Positions 8,787 to 17,904 of a stretch of DNA of 64,000 bases are shown in pieces. The stretch is taken from positions 620,001-684,000 of the forward strand of contig NZ_JANFNS010000001.1 in the NCBI RefSeq assembly GCF_024436065.1, written 5' to 3'. Below the pieces are notes generated by a model. It made no database searches and was not told where the DNA came from. It was given only the letters and a program-made list of their open reading frames with translations. Numbering within the stretch: position 1 is the stretch's first letter; the number at the start of each line of letters is the position of its first letter. Origin of the DNA: Saccharibacillus sp. JS10. GTDB taxonomy: Bacteria > Bacillota > Bacilli > Paenibacillales > Paenibacillaceae. Made by a program: the position numbers and the translations under genes.

Positions 8787-9846
8787 ATCCGTATTCCTCC
8801 GTTGTGCGAATCAGTTGTTGTAATTTATCCAAAGCCAGGCCTGAGTCTACAATCTCTGCCGCTTTGCGTACGCCTTCGGCAAGATCTTGCGCAGCTCCGG
8901 CTGTATAGATACAAGCACCTGCATTTGCTAATACAATATCACGTTTGGCTCCGCGTTCACCAGACAGCACGTCTTGTACGATGCGAGCATTATCGGCAGC
9001 ATCTCCACCTAAAATACCGAGCAGCGGATGACGTTCCAACCCTAATTGCTCTGGCGTAATCTCGTAAGTATGCACAATACCATTACGAAGTTCCGATACC
9101 CGCGTCGGACCCGATACACTAATTTCGTCAAGACCGTCAAGCCCGGCAACGACCATCGCGCGCTTCACGCCCAAGTTCCCAAGTACAGTTGCGATTTGTT
9201 CAGTGCGCTCTGCATCGTATATCCCCAGCAATTGACGATCGGCTCCAGCCGGATTTGTCAAAGGGCCTAGTAAATTAAATACAGTTCGAACTCCAAGTTC
9301 ACGGCGCGGCGCCGCGGCATACTTCATGGAAGGATGGTACGTTTGCGCGAACAAAAAGCAAATGCCGATCCGATCCAGACATTCCGCAGCTTGCACCCCG
9401 TCGATTCCGATATTAACTCCGAGCGCTTCCAACACATCTGCGCTACCTGCTTTACCGCTCGCTGAACGATTGCCGTGTTTCGCTACGCGAACCGAAGCCG
9501 AAGCCGCAATCAAAGCCGAAGCGGTGGAAATATTAAATTTATGAATCCCCGAACCTCCGGTTCCGCAAGTATCCAGTAATTGCTCGCGTACCGTACCTAC
9601 CGTTCCGGCAAACTTTCTCATCGTTTCGGCAAAACCGGTAATTTCTTCAACTGTTTCGCCTTTCATGCGCAGCGCCAGCAAAAACCCACCGATTTGCGCA
9701 GGCGTTGCCGCTCCTGTCATAATATTTTCCATGGCGGCTCTGGCTTGTTCGCGACTCAGCGAAATCCCTTCCGATACTAAAGCTAAAGCCTCTTGGACGG
9801 TTAAATTCGTTTGAATCGATTTAGGGTTAAGCGCGGATGGTTGCAT
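8776..9846 (-). CDS. trpD: Anthranilate phosphoribosyltransferase
   Basis: Transfers phosphoribosyl from PRPP to anthranilate. The 356-residue protein shows DTCGTGGSGIHKFNIST (PRPP site), KHGNRSASGKAGSADVLEALG and FLFAQTYHPSMKYAAAPRRELGVRT. ATG at 9846 follows an AAAGGAGAG site. It is the first gene behind a 380-nt leader with a TRAP-type attenuator. In B. subtilis trpE would sit between that leader and trpD; it is absent here, so the anthranilate supply must be encoded elsewhere. Confidence 0.97.
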   Translation of the reverse strand: MQPSALNPKSIQTNLTVQEALALVSEGISLSREQARAAMENIMTGAATPAQIGGFLLALRMKGETVEEITGFAETMRKFAGTVGTVREQLLDTCGTGGSGIHKFNISTASALIAASASVRVAKHGNRSASGKAGSADVLEALGVNIGIDGVQAAECLDRIGICFLFAQTYHPSMKYAAAPRRELGVRTVFNLLGPLTNPAGADRQLLGIYDAERTEQIATVLGNLGVKRAMVVAGLDGLDEISVSGPTRVSELRNGIVHTYEITPEQLGLERHPLLGILGGDAADNARIVQDVLSGERGAKRDIVLANAGACIYTAGAAQDLAEGVRKAAEIVDSGLALDKLQQLIRTTEEYGYVS

Positions 9847-9935
9847 ACAAGTTCTCTCCTTTAATTTGGAATGAGCTTGAGTAGGTATTGGGCTGGATTC
9901 GGTTTTCCGCTTCCCTAGTGCGACCTTACGGTTAT

Positions 9936-9968
9936 AAAAAAAGACCCCCGCTCAGTCGCAGAGGTCTT
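9936..9968 (-). terminator. Leader terminator (attenuator) of the trp genes
   Basis: On the minus strand AAGACCUCUGC and GCGGGGGUCUU form an uninterrupted 11-bp stem with a six-base loop, followed by seven U. It ends about 90 bp before trpD. CUCUGC in its 5' arm (9963-9958) is complementary to two upstream GCAGAG copies (10114-10109 and 10099-10094) that overlap the (G/U)AG triplets. TRAP binding would then free the terminator, as in B. subtilis trp attenuation. Confidence 0.85.
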
Positions 9969-10080
9969 CGGTTCGAATAGGTTATACCACAAATTACGCA
10001 GTATAATATTCGTATTCCGATGGATCGCATTCGTAGATGTATAGCCTGAAAAATTCGCCGTCTATTCGTCGAATCTTAAT

Positions 10081-10155
10081 CTCTATACGTTCACTCTGCT
10101 CAGCCTAACTCTGCTCGGTCTGACGGACAATGCCGCCTCGGTTCCTTCGAACCTC
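10081..10155 (-). promoter_or_regulatory. TRAP (MtrB) binding site in the trp leader RNA
   Basis: The leader RNA holds a run of (G/U)AG triplets: GAG 10116, GAG 10111, UAG 10107, GAG 10101, GAG 10096, with 1-3 nt spacers. Flanking triplets are GAG 10155, GAG 10139 and overlapping UAG/GAG 10085-10081, plus a near-match CAG at 10122. TRAP binds up to 11 such triplets wrapped around its ring. The 19508-19735 gene encodes TRAP. Only five triplets are tightly spaced, fewer than in B. subtilis, so affinity may be lower. Confidence 0.7.
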
Positions 10156-10227
10156 ACGATTTCCCAGTCCCACCCAAAAACACTCCTGCTTTCAGCGTAG
10201 AACTGTAAATCCTTTATGTTGGTTCAT

Positions 10228-10256
10228 ACTATACCCGATCTGCAAGACGATAGCAA
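10228..10256 (-). promoter_or_regulatory. Promoter of the trpD leader
   Basis: TTGCTA (10256-10251), 17 bp, TATAGT (10233-10228) on the minus strand, just after the aroH stop at 10285. The predicted leader before trpD is about 375 nt. Confidence 0.65.
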
Positions 10257-10284
10257 GTATACAGGGTAAGCATGCTCTATTTTT

Positions 10285-10656
10285 TTACTTTTGGTTGGCA
10301 AGATCCGGTCGAAGCACCGTCGCGCCTTGTTGGTAGACATGGCGTATATCACGCTGACTTTTCTCCGTATTGACTTGAATCATTAGACGAATACAACGCG
10401 GCAAGCTGCCTTCTACCGGAACTTCCAATGCGCACATCAGCGGGACAAAATCCCAACCCGACCGACGACGCACGGCAACCGCCGGAAACGCCGCATTCAA
10501 GTCATGTGTCACAGTAATCCATACATTGCTGACCGTCTCTGGATCAATATCGTTACGCTCAATCATTTCCGTAACCAACGCTTCGGTTGCGTCGTAGATC
10601 TCTTCACGATCATTGTGTTCGACCGTTGTCGCTCCGCGAATTCCCCGATTGTACAT
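10285..10656 (-). CDS. aroH: Chorismate mutase, AroH type
   Basis: Monofunctional chorismate mutase of 123 residues that rearranges chorismate to prephenate for tyrosine and phenylalanine. The N-terminal MYNRGIRGATTVEHNDREEIYDAT motif with the active-site Arg, the DLNAAFPAVAVR loop and CIRLMIQVNT match the small trimeric AroH fold. The start overlaps the aroB stop by one base. In B. subtilis trpE follows directly; here a promoter and TRAP-type leader follow. Confidence 0.95.
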   Translation of the reverse strand: MYNRGIRGATTVEHNDREEIYDATEALVTEMIERNDIDPETVSNVWITVTHDLNAAFPAVAVRRRSGWDFVPLMCALEVPVEGSLPRCIRLMIQVNTEKSQRDIRHVYQQGATVLRPDLANQK

Positions 10657-11771
10657 TACGATGGTTGTTCACTCCTTTTCAAACGTTCGATAATACGCCT
10701 CACAGCGTCTGCTTCTATATCACTGCTTATTTCTACGCTTCCGATTGAGGTCGGCACGATAAAGACCATCTTGCCTTCGCGGAATTTTTTATCGCGCTGC
10801 ATCGCAGACATCAGCTTTTCGGTATCCATATCTTCAGGCAATGTGATCGGAAGCTCCAAAGCTTGCAGCATCGAGATCGTCTCGGCATACAATCCTTGTG
10901 CGCCGCGTTCTTCGCCCAGCATCGCCGCAGCCGCCATTCCGATTGCAATCGCTTCGCCATGCAAAAATTGTCCGTAACCGGCTACGGCTTCAATCGCATG
11001 ACCCAGCGTATGACCTAGGTTCAAAATCGCACGCAGGTCATTTTCTCGTTCGTCACGCGAAACGATCTGCGCTTTGATTCCGCAACCTTTTTCCAGTCCC
11101 ATAATCAAAGCTTCAGGATCTAAAGCCAGAAGACGCTGGGCATGTTCCAAACACCAATAGGCAAAAGGTTTATCCCAGATCAGACCGTGCTTCACCATTT
11201 CTGCCAAGCCTGCTCGCACTTCGCGCGGAGGCAAAGTCTTCAACGTATCCACGTCATAGAGAACAAGCTCCGGCTGGTGAAACACACCGATCATATTTTT
11301 TGCCAAGGGATGATTGACTGCCACTTTGCCGCCTACGCTGCTGTCATGCGCCAAAATCGTCGTCGGCACTTGGATAAAAGCAATGCCGCGCATATACGTT
11401 CCGGCTACGTAACCGGCAAGATCGCCGACCACGCCGCCGCCCAATGCCACGATTGCCGACGAACGATCCAATCCAGCTTCAATCGCTTGCGTAATCAGAT
11501 CGTTGTAGATATCGAGCGATTTACTGGCTTCTCCAGCAGGCACGATTGTGCTAACGACATGATAACCGCCTAAACGAAGCGTCGATTCTAACTGCTCCAG
11601 ATATAGCGGCGCTACATTGTCGTCCGTTACGATCATGACAGGGCTTTTATTTGGAATACCGACTTTACGAAAATGTTCCGCGGCTTGGGCAAGCAATCCG
11701 CTTCCGATCTCGATTGGATACGAACGGTCGCCCAGCTCGACTGTTAAGGTCGTGCTTGTGCCGCTATTCAT
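10656..11771 (-). CDS. aroB: 3-Dehydroquinate synthase
   Basis: Second step of the shikimate pathway: converts DAHP to 3-dehydroquinate using NAD and a divalent metal. In the 371-residue protein the NAD-binding GGGVVGDLAGYVAGTYMRGI lies near residues 105-125, followed by VPTTILAHDSSVGGK. Metal ligands are in LAEMVKHGLI, NLGHTLGHAIE and LHGEAIAIGM. The aroC stop and aroB start overlap by one base. Confidence 0.97.
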   Translation of the reverse strand: MNSGTSTTLTVELGDRSYPIEIGSGLLAQAAEHFRKVGIPNKSPVMIVTDDNVAPLYLEQLESTLRLGGYHVVSTIVPAGEASKSLDIYNDLITQAIEAGLDRSSAIVALGGGVVGDLAGYVAGTYMRGIAFIQVPTTILAHDSSVGGKVAVNHPLAKNMIGVFHQPELVLYDVDTLKTLPPREVRAGLAEMVKHGLIWDKPFAYWCLEHAQRLLALDPEALIMGLEKGCGIKAQIVSRDERENDLRAILNLGHTLGHAIEAVAGYGQFLHGEAIAIGMAAAAMLGEERGAQGLYAETISMLQALELPITLPEDMDTEKLMSAMQRDKKFREGKMVFIVPTSIGSVEISSDIEADAVRRIIERLKRSEQPS

Positions 11772-12940
11772 TAGTAATTCTCCAGTTGGCGCATGTAATT
11801 ATCATAGTTCGCACGAATTTCTTCCATCGAGTCGCCGCCGAATTTTTCCAAAAAGGCTTTTGCCACTTCCCAAGCGACTACGCTTTCCAGTACAACACTT
11901 GCTGCCGGTACGGCGCAAGCATCGGAACGTTCAACTTGAGCGTTGAAAGCTTCGCGAGTATCGATATCAACGCTTCGAAGCGGCTTGTAGAGCGTTGGGA
12001 TCGGCTTCATTACGCCTCGAACGACGATCGGCATACCGTTCGTCATGCCACCTTCAAATCCGCCGAGGCGATTCGAAGCGCGTGTGTAGCCCGTTTCTTC
12101 GCTGTACAAAATTTCGTCGTGAACTTGCGAACCGCGCAGTTGACCTGCTTCAAACCCGATTCCGATCTCTACGCCTTTGAACGCATTGATCGAGACAACG
12201 GCTTGCGCGATACGCGCATCCAGCTTGCGATCGTATTGAACGTGGCTACCGAGTCCGATCGGTACGCCTTCTACGATACATTCGACGACGCCTCCTACAG
12301 AGTCGCCTTCTTTTTTGATCATATCGATATAAGCTTCCATCTTCTTCTCGGTTTCTTCGTCTACCACGCGAACCGAAGAAGCTTCTGTACGCTCCACCAG
12401 CTCAGCTAATGGCAAATGATTTGCCGGAGCTTCAATCTCACCGATTCGCAGAACTTGACCGCCAATACGGATACCGAATGCTTCGAGCAATTGACGAGCA
12501 ACCGCTCCGACGGCAACGCGTACCGCTGTTTCGCGGGCACTGGAGCGTTCCAGTACATTACGCAAGTCTTTGAGATCGTATTTGAGCCCGCCATTTAGAT
12601 CGGCGTGACCCGGACGCGGACGATGGACACGACGCTTTTCTTCGTCTGTTCCTTCGATCGGCTCAATATTCATAATCTTCGTCCAATGTTTCCAGTCATT
12701 ATTTGCGACGATCAGAGCAATAGGTGCTCCTGTCGTTTGTCCATGACGAACGCCACCTGCAATGTCTGCGGTATCCCGTTCGATTTGCATGCGTCGGCCT
12801 CTGCCGTATCCTTTTTGTCTGCGCAGCAGTTGAAAGTTCAAAGCTTCAAAATCGATGCGCAGATTACTTGGCATCCCTTCAACAATCGCAGTCAACTGTG
12901 GTCCGTGGGTCTCCCCTGCGGTCAAATAACGTAAACTCAT
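11771..12940 (-). CDS. aroC: Chorismate synthase
   Basis: Last common step of the pathway: FMNH2-dependent elimination of phosphate from EPSP to chorismate. The 389-residue protein has the three family signatures: [11 protein letters not shown] at the N-terminus, [14 protein letters not shown] near residue 109 and [18 protein letters not shown] near 130. It leads the aroC-aroB-aroH set, has its own promoter at 13004-13032, and is separated from cheR by a strong terminator. Confidence 0.97.
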   Translation of the reverse strand: MSLRYLTAGETHGPQLTAIVEGMPSNLRIDFEALNFQLLRRQKGYGRGRRMQIERDTADIAGGVRHGQTTGAPIALIVANNDWKHWTKIMNIEPIEGTDEEKRRVHRPRPGHADLNGGLKYDLKDLRNVLERSSARETAVRVAVGAVARQLLEAFGIRIGGQVLRIGEIEAPANHLPLAELVERTEASSVRVVDEETEKKMEAYIDMIKKEGDSVGGVVECIVEGVPIGLGSHVQYDRKLDARIAQAVVSINAFKGVEIGIGFEAGQLRGSQVHDEILYSEETGYTRASNRLGGFEGGMTNGMPIVVRGVMKPIPTLYKPLRSVDIDTREAFNAQVERSDACAVPAASVVLESVVAWEVAKAFLEKFGGDSMEEIRANYDNYMRQLENY

Positions 12941-13003
12941 GACGCGTTCCCCCTTTTAAACTTTTAAACTGTAAACGGCTAAAATCCGTAAATGTCTTTG
13001 CCC

Positions 13004-13032
13004 ATTATAACATCTGCTTGCTACTTCTCCAA
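13004..13032 (-). promoter_or_regulatory. Promoter of aroC-aroB-aroH
   Basis: TTGGAG (13032-13027), 17 bp, TATAAT (13009-13004) on the minus strand, about 60 bp before the aroC start and just downstream of the cheR terminator. Confidence 0.65.
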
Positions 13033-13072
13033 CCCACCTTTACATTTTGCGTGAGGTGCATGCAGACCTAAC

Positions 13073-13114
13073 AAAAAGCCGCCTTTCTGCTAAGTAGCAA
13101 GAAAGGCGGCTTTT
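13073..13114. terminator. Terminator between cheR and aroC
   Basis: Long inverted repeat AAAAGCCGCCTTTCTTGCTA / TAGCAGAAAGGCGGCTTTTT, with a T-run on the minus strand and a shorter one on the plus strand. It ends the ndk-cheR transcript. Confidence 0.85.
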
Positions 13115-13125
13115 GAATAAAAGCT

Positions 13126-13947
13126 TTAGATTTTTTTGTAGAAGAACGTATCGCACGGTTCCAGCCCGTACTGAGCCGGCGAAAATATCTGCTCTGTGCT
13201 TCCGACAAACAGTACGCCGCCTTTACGCAAACTTGCTGCAAATTTATGATACAGCGCTGATTTCGCTTCTTCCGTGAAGTAAATCATAACGTTCCGGCAT
13301 ACGATCAGATCATATCCGTCTTCAAATTTATCCGTCAATAAATTCAGCTTATGGAAATTAACCGCTCGCTTCAATTTATCATCGACTTTGTACATCATGC
13401 CTTCGGCTTTGAAATACTTTTGAGCAACTTGCGCCGGAACATCTTTGAGCGAACGCTCCAGATACTGACCGTTTTTCGCTTTCGCCAAAGCGCCTTCGTC
13501 CAAATCTGCAGCATTCAGCTTCGAATCGCCAAGAATACCGTGCCCATCCAAAATCATCGCGATCGTATACGGTTCTTCGCCTGTCGAACAAGCAGCACTC
13601 CAGACTTTCAGCCCTTTTTTGCCTCCAGCACGAAGTTCCGGAATAATCGTATCGCGCAGGACTTCCCATCGATTCGGGTTACGCCAAAATTCCGATACGT
13701 TAATCGTCATTCGGTCAAGAAACTCGAAAAATAGATTTTTATCTTTTTTCATCGCATCAAAAAAATCGGCAAATGTAGAATATCCGTGTTTACTGCGCAA
13801 TGTCGTCAGACGACGTTTCATCTGTGCTTCTTTGTATTGAGACAAGTCAATGCCTGTACTTGAATTTACACTTTTGATAAAACCACTGTAATCCGGATCA
13901 TTCGATACCGTCACGTCTTCGCGTCCTGTTCCTTTAATTACATCCAC
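13126..13947 (-). CDS. cheR: Chemotaxis protein methyltransferase CheR
   Basis: SAM-dependent methyltransferase that methylates glutamates of chemoreceptors. The 273-residue protein has the N-terminal helical domain ([21 protein letters not shown]) and the catalytic domain with [11 protein letters not shown], the SAM loop [18 protein letters not shown] and [17 protein letters not shown]. The ATG at 13947 overlaps ndk by 10 bp and has a close AAGGTGG. A GTG at 13914 fits the usual CheR length better and is a possible true start. Its place after ndk is conserved in Bacillus. Confidence 0.93.
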   Translation of the reverse strand: MDVIKGTGREDVTVSNDPDYSGFIKSVNSSTGIDLSQYKEAQMKRRLTTLRSKHGYSTFADFFDAMKKDKNLFFEFLDRMTINVSEFWRNPNRWEVLRDTIIPELRAGGKKGLKVWSAACSTGEEPYTIAMILDGHGILGDSKLNAADLDEGALAKAKNGQYLERSLKDVPAQVAQKYFKAEGMMYKVDDKLKRAVNFHKLNLLTDKFEDGYDLIVCRNVMIYFTEEAKSALYHKFAASLRKGGVLFVGSTEQIFSPAQYGLEPCDTFFYKKI

Positions 13948-14381
13948 CTTGCCACCGCCTTATCATAATCAAGCTGCTGCGCTTCGGTGAAGAAATTCGC
14001 AATTTCCCGCTTTGCACTTTCCGGGCTATCCGATCCATGAATAAGATTAAACGGCGTATGCGACGCAAAATCTCCGCGGATCGTACCTGGTAATGCTTCT
14101 GTGACTTGAGTCTTCCCCATTACGATTCGAGATAGAGCGATCACATCATCGCCTTCCCAAACCATCGCGAATACCGGACCTGACGTAATGAAATTTACCA
14201 AGTTTTCAAAAAACGGCTTGCCTTCATGCTCTGCATAATGGCGTTTCGCCTGTTCTTCGGAAACCTGCATAAATTGCCCCGCAACCAACTTGAATCCTTT
14301 GTCTTCAAATCGGCTTACGATTCGTCCTACCAGCCCACGTTGTACTCCATCGGGTTTGACCATCAAAAAAGTGCGTTCCAT
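13938..14381 (-). CDS. ndk: Nucleoside diphosphate kinase
   Basis: Transfers the gamma-phosphate between nucleoside di- and triphosphates through a phosphohistidine. At 147 residues it is full length for the bacterial family. [36 protein letters not shown] and the active-site His motif [16 protein letters not shown] are all present. It lies between hepT and cheR as in B. subtilis. Confidence 0.97.
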   Translation of the reverse strand: MERTFLMVKPDGVQRGLVGRIVSRFEDKGFKLVAGQFMQVSEEQAKRHYAEHEGKPFFENLVNFITSGPVFAMVWEGDDVIALSRIVMGKTQVTEALPGTIRGDFASHTPFNLIHGSDSPESAKREIANFFTEAQQLDYDKAVARWM

Positions 14382-14480
14382 CGTTAATCTCCCACTTTCG
14401 GCTATGATTTATTATCGGCTAAGACGCTTGCTTTTTAATAGAGTTATACGTTTTACTTCGATAATCCTGCCTGATGATGT

Positions 14481-14580
14481 GAAAAAAGGGAGATTCTTAA
14501 GAATTCGTTTGGCTTAGCGAGAACGTTCCTGTGTATACAGAAGCTACTCCGCTGCTCAAACAAAATCGTGAATCTCCCTT
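14481..14580 (-). terminator. Long structured hairpin/terminator after hepT
   Basis: An 11-bp base stem (GGGAGATTC / GAATCTCCC plus flanking AA/TT) encloses about 78 nt and is followed on the minus strand by T-rich sequence. The interior can fold further: TTTGTTTG with CAAACGAA, AGCG with CGCT, TTCTGT with ACAGGAA. It starts 12 bp after the hepT stop. The long head is unusual for a simple terminator and may be a structured RNA or a small fold-back repeat. Confidence 0.5.
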
Positions 14581-14591
14581 GAATACTCAAG

Positions 14592-15566
14592 TTAATAAGT
14601 ACGTCGTGATACAAAGTGTGCAATATCCCGCAGATGGCGACGAGCACGGATATCCGGCAGACGATCCAAAGCATCCAATGCTTTTTGCGTGTAACGATCC
14701 GCTAGAACTTCGGCTTGCGCAATTCCTGAGCTATTGCGAATCATATTCACAGCAGCCGTCACATCCGTACGACCGTTCGCTTCGTGAATACGTCCAATCT
14801 CGCCGAGCAACGGGCTACGCAATTCTTCTTGTTGCAAAGCATATAACACGGGAATCGTAATATTGCCTTGACGAATATCGCTGCCCGGCGGTTTGCCGAT
14901 TTGCTTTTCGGTTCCGCATAGATCCAGCAAATCGTCGCGAATTTGGAACGCCATGCCTACATTGTAACCGTAGTTATACAGTTCGCGTGCGATTTCAATC
15001 GAAGCTCCGGCAGCCAAAGCACCCAATTGACAGCTTACCGCGATCAACAATGCCGTTTTGCGGCGGATACGAAGCAGGTAACGGCGAATACTTTGTCCGG
15101 AATTGAAAAAATCGCGAATCTGCTCCATTTCGCCAATCGACATTTCGACCATCGCTTTCGCCAAAATACGATGAATACGTGGATCATCTAACCCTGCTAC
15201 GATTTCTAACGCTTTGGCATAAATATAATCGCCGGTGTACATCGCGATTCGGTTGTCCCATTTGGCTTTAACCGTCAATTGTCCGCGGCGTGTCTGAGCA
15301 TTGTCGATGACATCATCGTGGACGAGCGAAGCCATGTGAATCAATTCCAGCGGAACTGCGATCCGTTGCAACCGATCCAGATCATATGTACCGAACTTTC
15401 CGCCCAGTAATACAAAAGCCGGACGAAGTCTTTTGCCCCCCGCTTTGAGCAAGTGCATCGCAGCTTCGCCAAGCGCTTCGCTTTCGACTTCAATACTTTG
15501 GTACAGCACACGTTCTACGGCATCCATGTCTTTTTTTAAGGTTCCAAAAATCTCCATTCGTTTCAT
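14592..15566 (-). CDS. hepT: Heptaprenyl diphosphate synthase, catalytic component II
   Basis: Trans-polyprenyl synthase of 324 residues that builds the menaquinone side chain together with HepS. The first Asp-rich motif (HDDVIDNAQTRRG) and the second (FQIRDDLLDLCG) bind the diphosphate-Mg ions; GGKRLRP is near the N-terminus. It follows mqnA by a 4-bp overlap. An ATG 9 bp inside is a possible alternative start. In B. subtilis hepS, menG and hepT are adjacent; here three quinone genes lie between menG and hepT. Confidence 0.93.
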   Translation of the reverse strand: MKRMEIFGTLKKDMDAVERVLYQSIEVESEALGEAAMHLLKAGGKRLRPAFVLLGGKFGTYDLDRLQRIAVPLELIHMASLVHDDVIDNAQTRRGQLTVKAKWDNRIAMYTGDYIYAKALEIVAGLDDPRIHRILAKAMVEMSIGEMEQIRDFFNSGQSIRRYLLRIRRKTALLIAVSCQLGALAAGASIEIARELYNYGYNVGMAFQIRDDLLDLCGTEKQIGKPPGSDIRQGNITIPVLYALQQEELRSPLLGEIGRIHEANGRTDVTAAVNMIRNSSGIAQAEVLADRYTQKALDALDRLPDIRARRHLRDIAHFVSRRTY

Positions 15567-16423
15567 TCATTCACCCGTATCCGCGTATTGTCGCTCCAAA
15601 TTCTTATTTCTGCTTGCTGTGGCAGTAAACCCATCTCCCAAACGTACTGGAAATACAAGTTCAGACCTTCCAGTCGCTCCGGAGTCAAGTCATAATTCAG
15701 ATTCGCAAAATACCCTTGCCAGTAAGAAAGTTCGCCGCCTACTTGCTGCTGAGCTTGAATCGCAACCGGCGTCATATCCTCCATACTCTGACGTTTGCTA
15801 GCCGCAAAAGCCGCAGCCAATTCGCCGATTTCATCCGAATAACGCTTCGCAGCCTCTACAGAAACCGTCCATACCGCAAACGTCATACTTTTCCCTGTCC
15901 AATTTTTCCATTCGGCTCCGAGATCCGTTACGATATATTCGGTATTTGTCCAATCGGCTCTGATCGCGTGATCGCCAATCAACAATGCCACATCGGCTTG
16001 ATCTAACATGTCTTCCACATTCGGTTCACACGTCATGTACTCTGGCTTAGCTCCATACGCTTTTTCCGCAATGATTTTCAACAAGTTGACTGAAGTCGCA
16101 GATGTATTGGTCAGCGCAATCCGTCCGTGAACCGCCTCTGCAAAAGGTTTTCGTGAAAAGCAGAGAATCGATTGCACCGGACCGTCCGCGCTCACCGACA
16201 AATCCGGCAGCAGCAAAAAGTCGTTTGATGCTGTTGCATAAGCAAAAGAAGACACAGGGCTCATATCCAATTTTCCTTCGAGCAACAATCGATTCAGCAC
16301 TGCCGGAACCTCTGTTTGCGTAGTCGATGGAAAGCTAAGCGAAGACGGATCAAAGCCATGGTAGACCGGCCAAACATTCGTATATAAGATACGCCCTAAA
16401 CGCATAGGCTCCCGATCACTCAT
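15563..16423 (-). CDS. mqnA: Menaquinone biosynthesis protein MqnA/MqnD family (chorismate dehydratase)
   Basis: MqnA dehydrates chorismate to 3-[(1-carboxyvinyl)oxy]benzoate, the entry to the futalosine route to menaquinone. The 286-residue protein has the family start LGRILYTNVWPVYHGF and the substrate-lobe pattern VPAVLNRLLLEGKLDMSPVSSFAYA. Two-lobed periplasmic-binding-like folding is expected, without a signal peptide. ATG at 16423 follows GGGGGGAGGAG and overlaps the ubiX-like stop. Its presence suggests this organism uses futalosine rather than the classical o-succinylbenzoate route. Confidence 0.85.
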   Translation of the reverse strand: MSDREPMRLGRILYTNVWPVYHGFDPSSLSFPSTTQTEVPAVLNRLLLEGKLDMSPVSSFAYATASNDFLLLPDLSVSADGPVQSILCFSRKPFAEAVHGRIALTNTSATSVNLLKIIAEKAYGAKPEYMTCEPNVEDMLDQADVALLIGDHAIRADWTNTEYIVTDLGAEWKNWTGKSMTFAVWTVSVEAAKRYSDEIGELAAAFAASKRQSMEDMTPVAIQAQQQVGGELSYWQGYFANLNYDLTPERLEGLNLYFQYVWEMGLLPQQAEIRIWSDNTRIRVNE

Positions 16424-17037
16424 GACTCCTCCCCCCATCTTTTAAACAAATTATGTGGTATTCCAACACTATCCAGTATTTTACCGACTAGAAAATCAAC
16501 GATTTCCTCCAAAGTACGCGGGCGATGGTAAAAAGCGGGCATAGCCGGAATCATTTTGACACCGAGTCGTGATAACTTGAGCATATTTTCCAAATGGATC
16601 GCATGAAGCGGTGTTTCTCTGGGCACGATGACGAGCGGATGCCCTTCTTTGAGCATGACGTCGGCAGCCCGGGTCATCAGGTTATCTGACGAACCGTGTG
16701 CAATCGACGACAATGTGCCCATCGAACAAGGAGCGACGATCATTCCTTCTACCCGGAAAGAACCGCTTGCGATCGAAGCTCCGATATCTCCGACCGGATG
16801 ATAAACGAACTGCCCGGCGCGACCTCCGAAAAGGCGCTCAAGCTCAGCTTCCCGACTCGAAGCGTCAAGATCCAACTCTTCTTTGAGCACGCGCCAACCT
16901 GCATTGGAAATCACCAAATGCACGGTAAATCCTTGATCCAGCATTTCTTCCGCTAATCGTACGCCATAAATGCTGCCGCTCGCACCCGTGATACCCAGTA
17001 CCCAGTGCTTGCCAGCGCCTAGAAGTTCATTTACCAA
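16420..17037 (-). CDS. ubiX: UbiX-like flavin prenyltransferase
   Basis: Makes prenylated FMN, the cofactor of UbiD-type decarboxylases. The 205-residue flavoprotein shows LGITGASGSIYGVRL at the N-terminus, PCSMGTLSSIAHGSSDNLMTRAADV in the middle and LVIVPRETPLHAIHLENM with the catalytic region. Its place between mqnA and a UbiA-like gene fits a late decarboxylation step of futalosine-derived menaquinone. The matching ubiD-like gene is not in this window. Confidence 0.9.
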   Translation of the reverse strand: MVNELLGAGKHWVLGITGASGSIYGVRLAEEMLDQGFTVHLVISNAGWRVLKEELDLDASSREAELERLFGGRAGQFVYHPVGDIGASIASGSFRVEGMIVAPCSMGTLSSIAHGSSDNLMTRAADVMLKEGHPLVIVPRETPLHAIHLENMLKLSRLGVKMIPAMPAFYHRPRTLEEIVDFLVGKILDSVGIPHNLFKRWGEES

Positions 17038-17903
17038 AATTTCACCACCAAATCAATCAAAGTGAATACGAACACGATACTGCTCAGCCAACTGTTCATT
17101 GTGAAAAAGGCAGTCTGTACGCGGCTAAGATCGCTTGGTTTGACGATAAGGTGTTGATAGAACAAGATCGAACAAGCGATGATTACACCTACCACATACC
17201 ACCAACCGAGCGGTGTAATAAAAGCAAGCGAGATCAAGCCGATTGCGGTAATCACATGAAACCCTTGCGCGATTTTAAGTGCTTTTTCTAATCCAAAACG
17301 ACTTGGAATCGAATAGATGCCTTCTTTGCGGTCAAATTCAATATCGTCACACGCATAAATCACATCAAATCCAGCCGTCCAAAAAGAAACCGCAATATAA
17401 AACACAAGCGATGACCAGCTAAAACTATCGGTAACCGCTGCCCAGCCGCCAAGCGGAGCAAGCGCGATGGTCGCTCCCAACACGACATGGCATAACCAAG
17501 TGAAGCGCTTCGTATACGAATACAGCACAATCAAAACAAGGGCGATCGGGAATAAGGTCAGCGCAAAACGTGACAATTCAAACGTCGCCCACAAAAACAG
17601 CGCCAAAAAGATCACGACAAAAATCGCGACTTCACTCGTTTTGAGTAATCCTGCCGGAAGAGCACGCTTTTCCGTACGTGGATTTTTGGCATCGATATAA
17701 CGGTCAATCAATCGATTCATGCCCATTGCTGCGCTTCGAGCTCCGATCATCGCCAGCAAAATCCAACCGGCTTGTGCCCAGGAAGGCAAATGCCCGTTAA
17801 TGACGACCGAGCCCAACATCATGCCCATAAAAGCAAAAGGCAAAGCAAACAACGTATGTTCTATCTTAATCATTTCTAAAAAAACACGGATTTTCCCGAA
17901 CAT
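17031..17903 (-). CDS. UbiA family polyprenyltransferase (MqnP-like)
   Basis: Integral membrane protein of 290 residues with about eight hydrophobic segments. It carries the first Asp-rich motif in MNRLIDRYIDAKNPRTEKRALPAG (about residues 63-86) and the second in YACDDIEFDRKEGIYSIPSRFG (about 184-205). It attaches the heptaprenyl chain to the aromatic precursor. Next to mqnA and ubiX it is best read as MqnP of the futalosine route rather than MenA. Substrate specificity cannot be read from sequence. Confidence 0.88.
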   Translation of the reverse strand: MFGKIRVFLEMIKIEHTLFALPFAFMGMMLGSVVINGHLPSWAQAGWILLAMIGARSAAMGMNRLIDRYIDAKNPRTEKRALPAGLLKTSEVAIFVVIFLALFLWATFELSRFALTLFPIALVLIVLYSYTKRFTWLCHVVLGATIALAPLGGWAAVTDSFSWSSLVFYIAVSFWTAGFDVIYACDDIEFDRKEGIYSIPSRFGLEKALKIAQGFHVITAIGLISLAFITPLGWWYVVGVIIACSILFYQHLIVKPSDLSRVQTAFFTMNSWLSSIVFVFTLIDLVVKFW

Positions 17904-17904
17904 T

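Noticed and set aside
9994-10104. Tyr-rich mini-ORF in the trpD leader (ends EYEYYTA)
   Set aside because: Considered as an attenuation leader peptide, but it lacks a start codon with ribosome binding site and has no Trp codons; the (G/U)AG triplets and mtrB explain the control better.
11651-12409. 252-codon frame opposite aroC/aroB
   Set aside because: Lies wholly antisense to two certain enzymes and has no domain.
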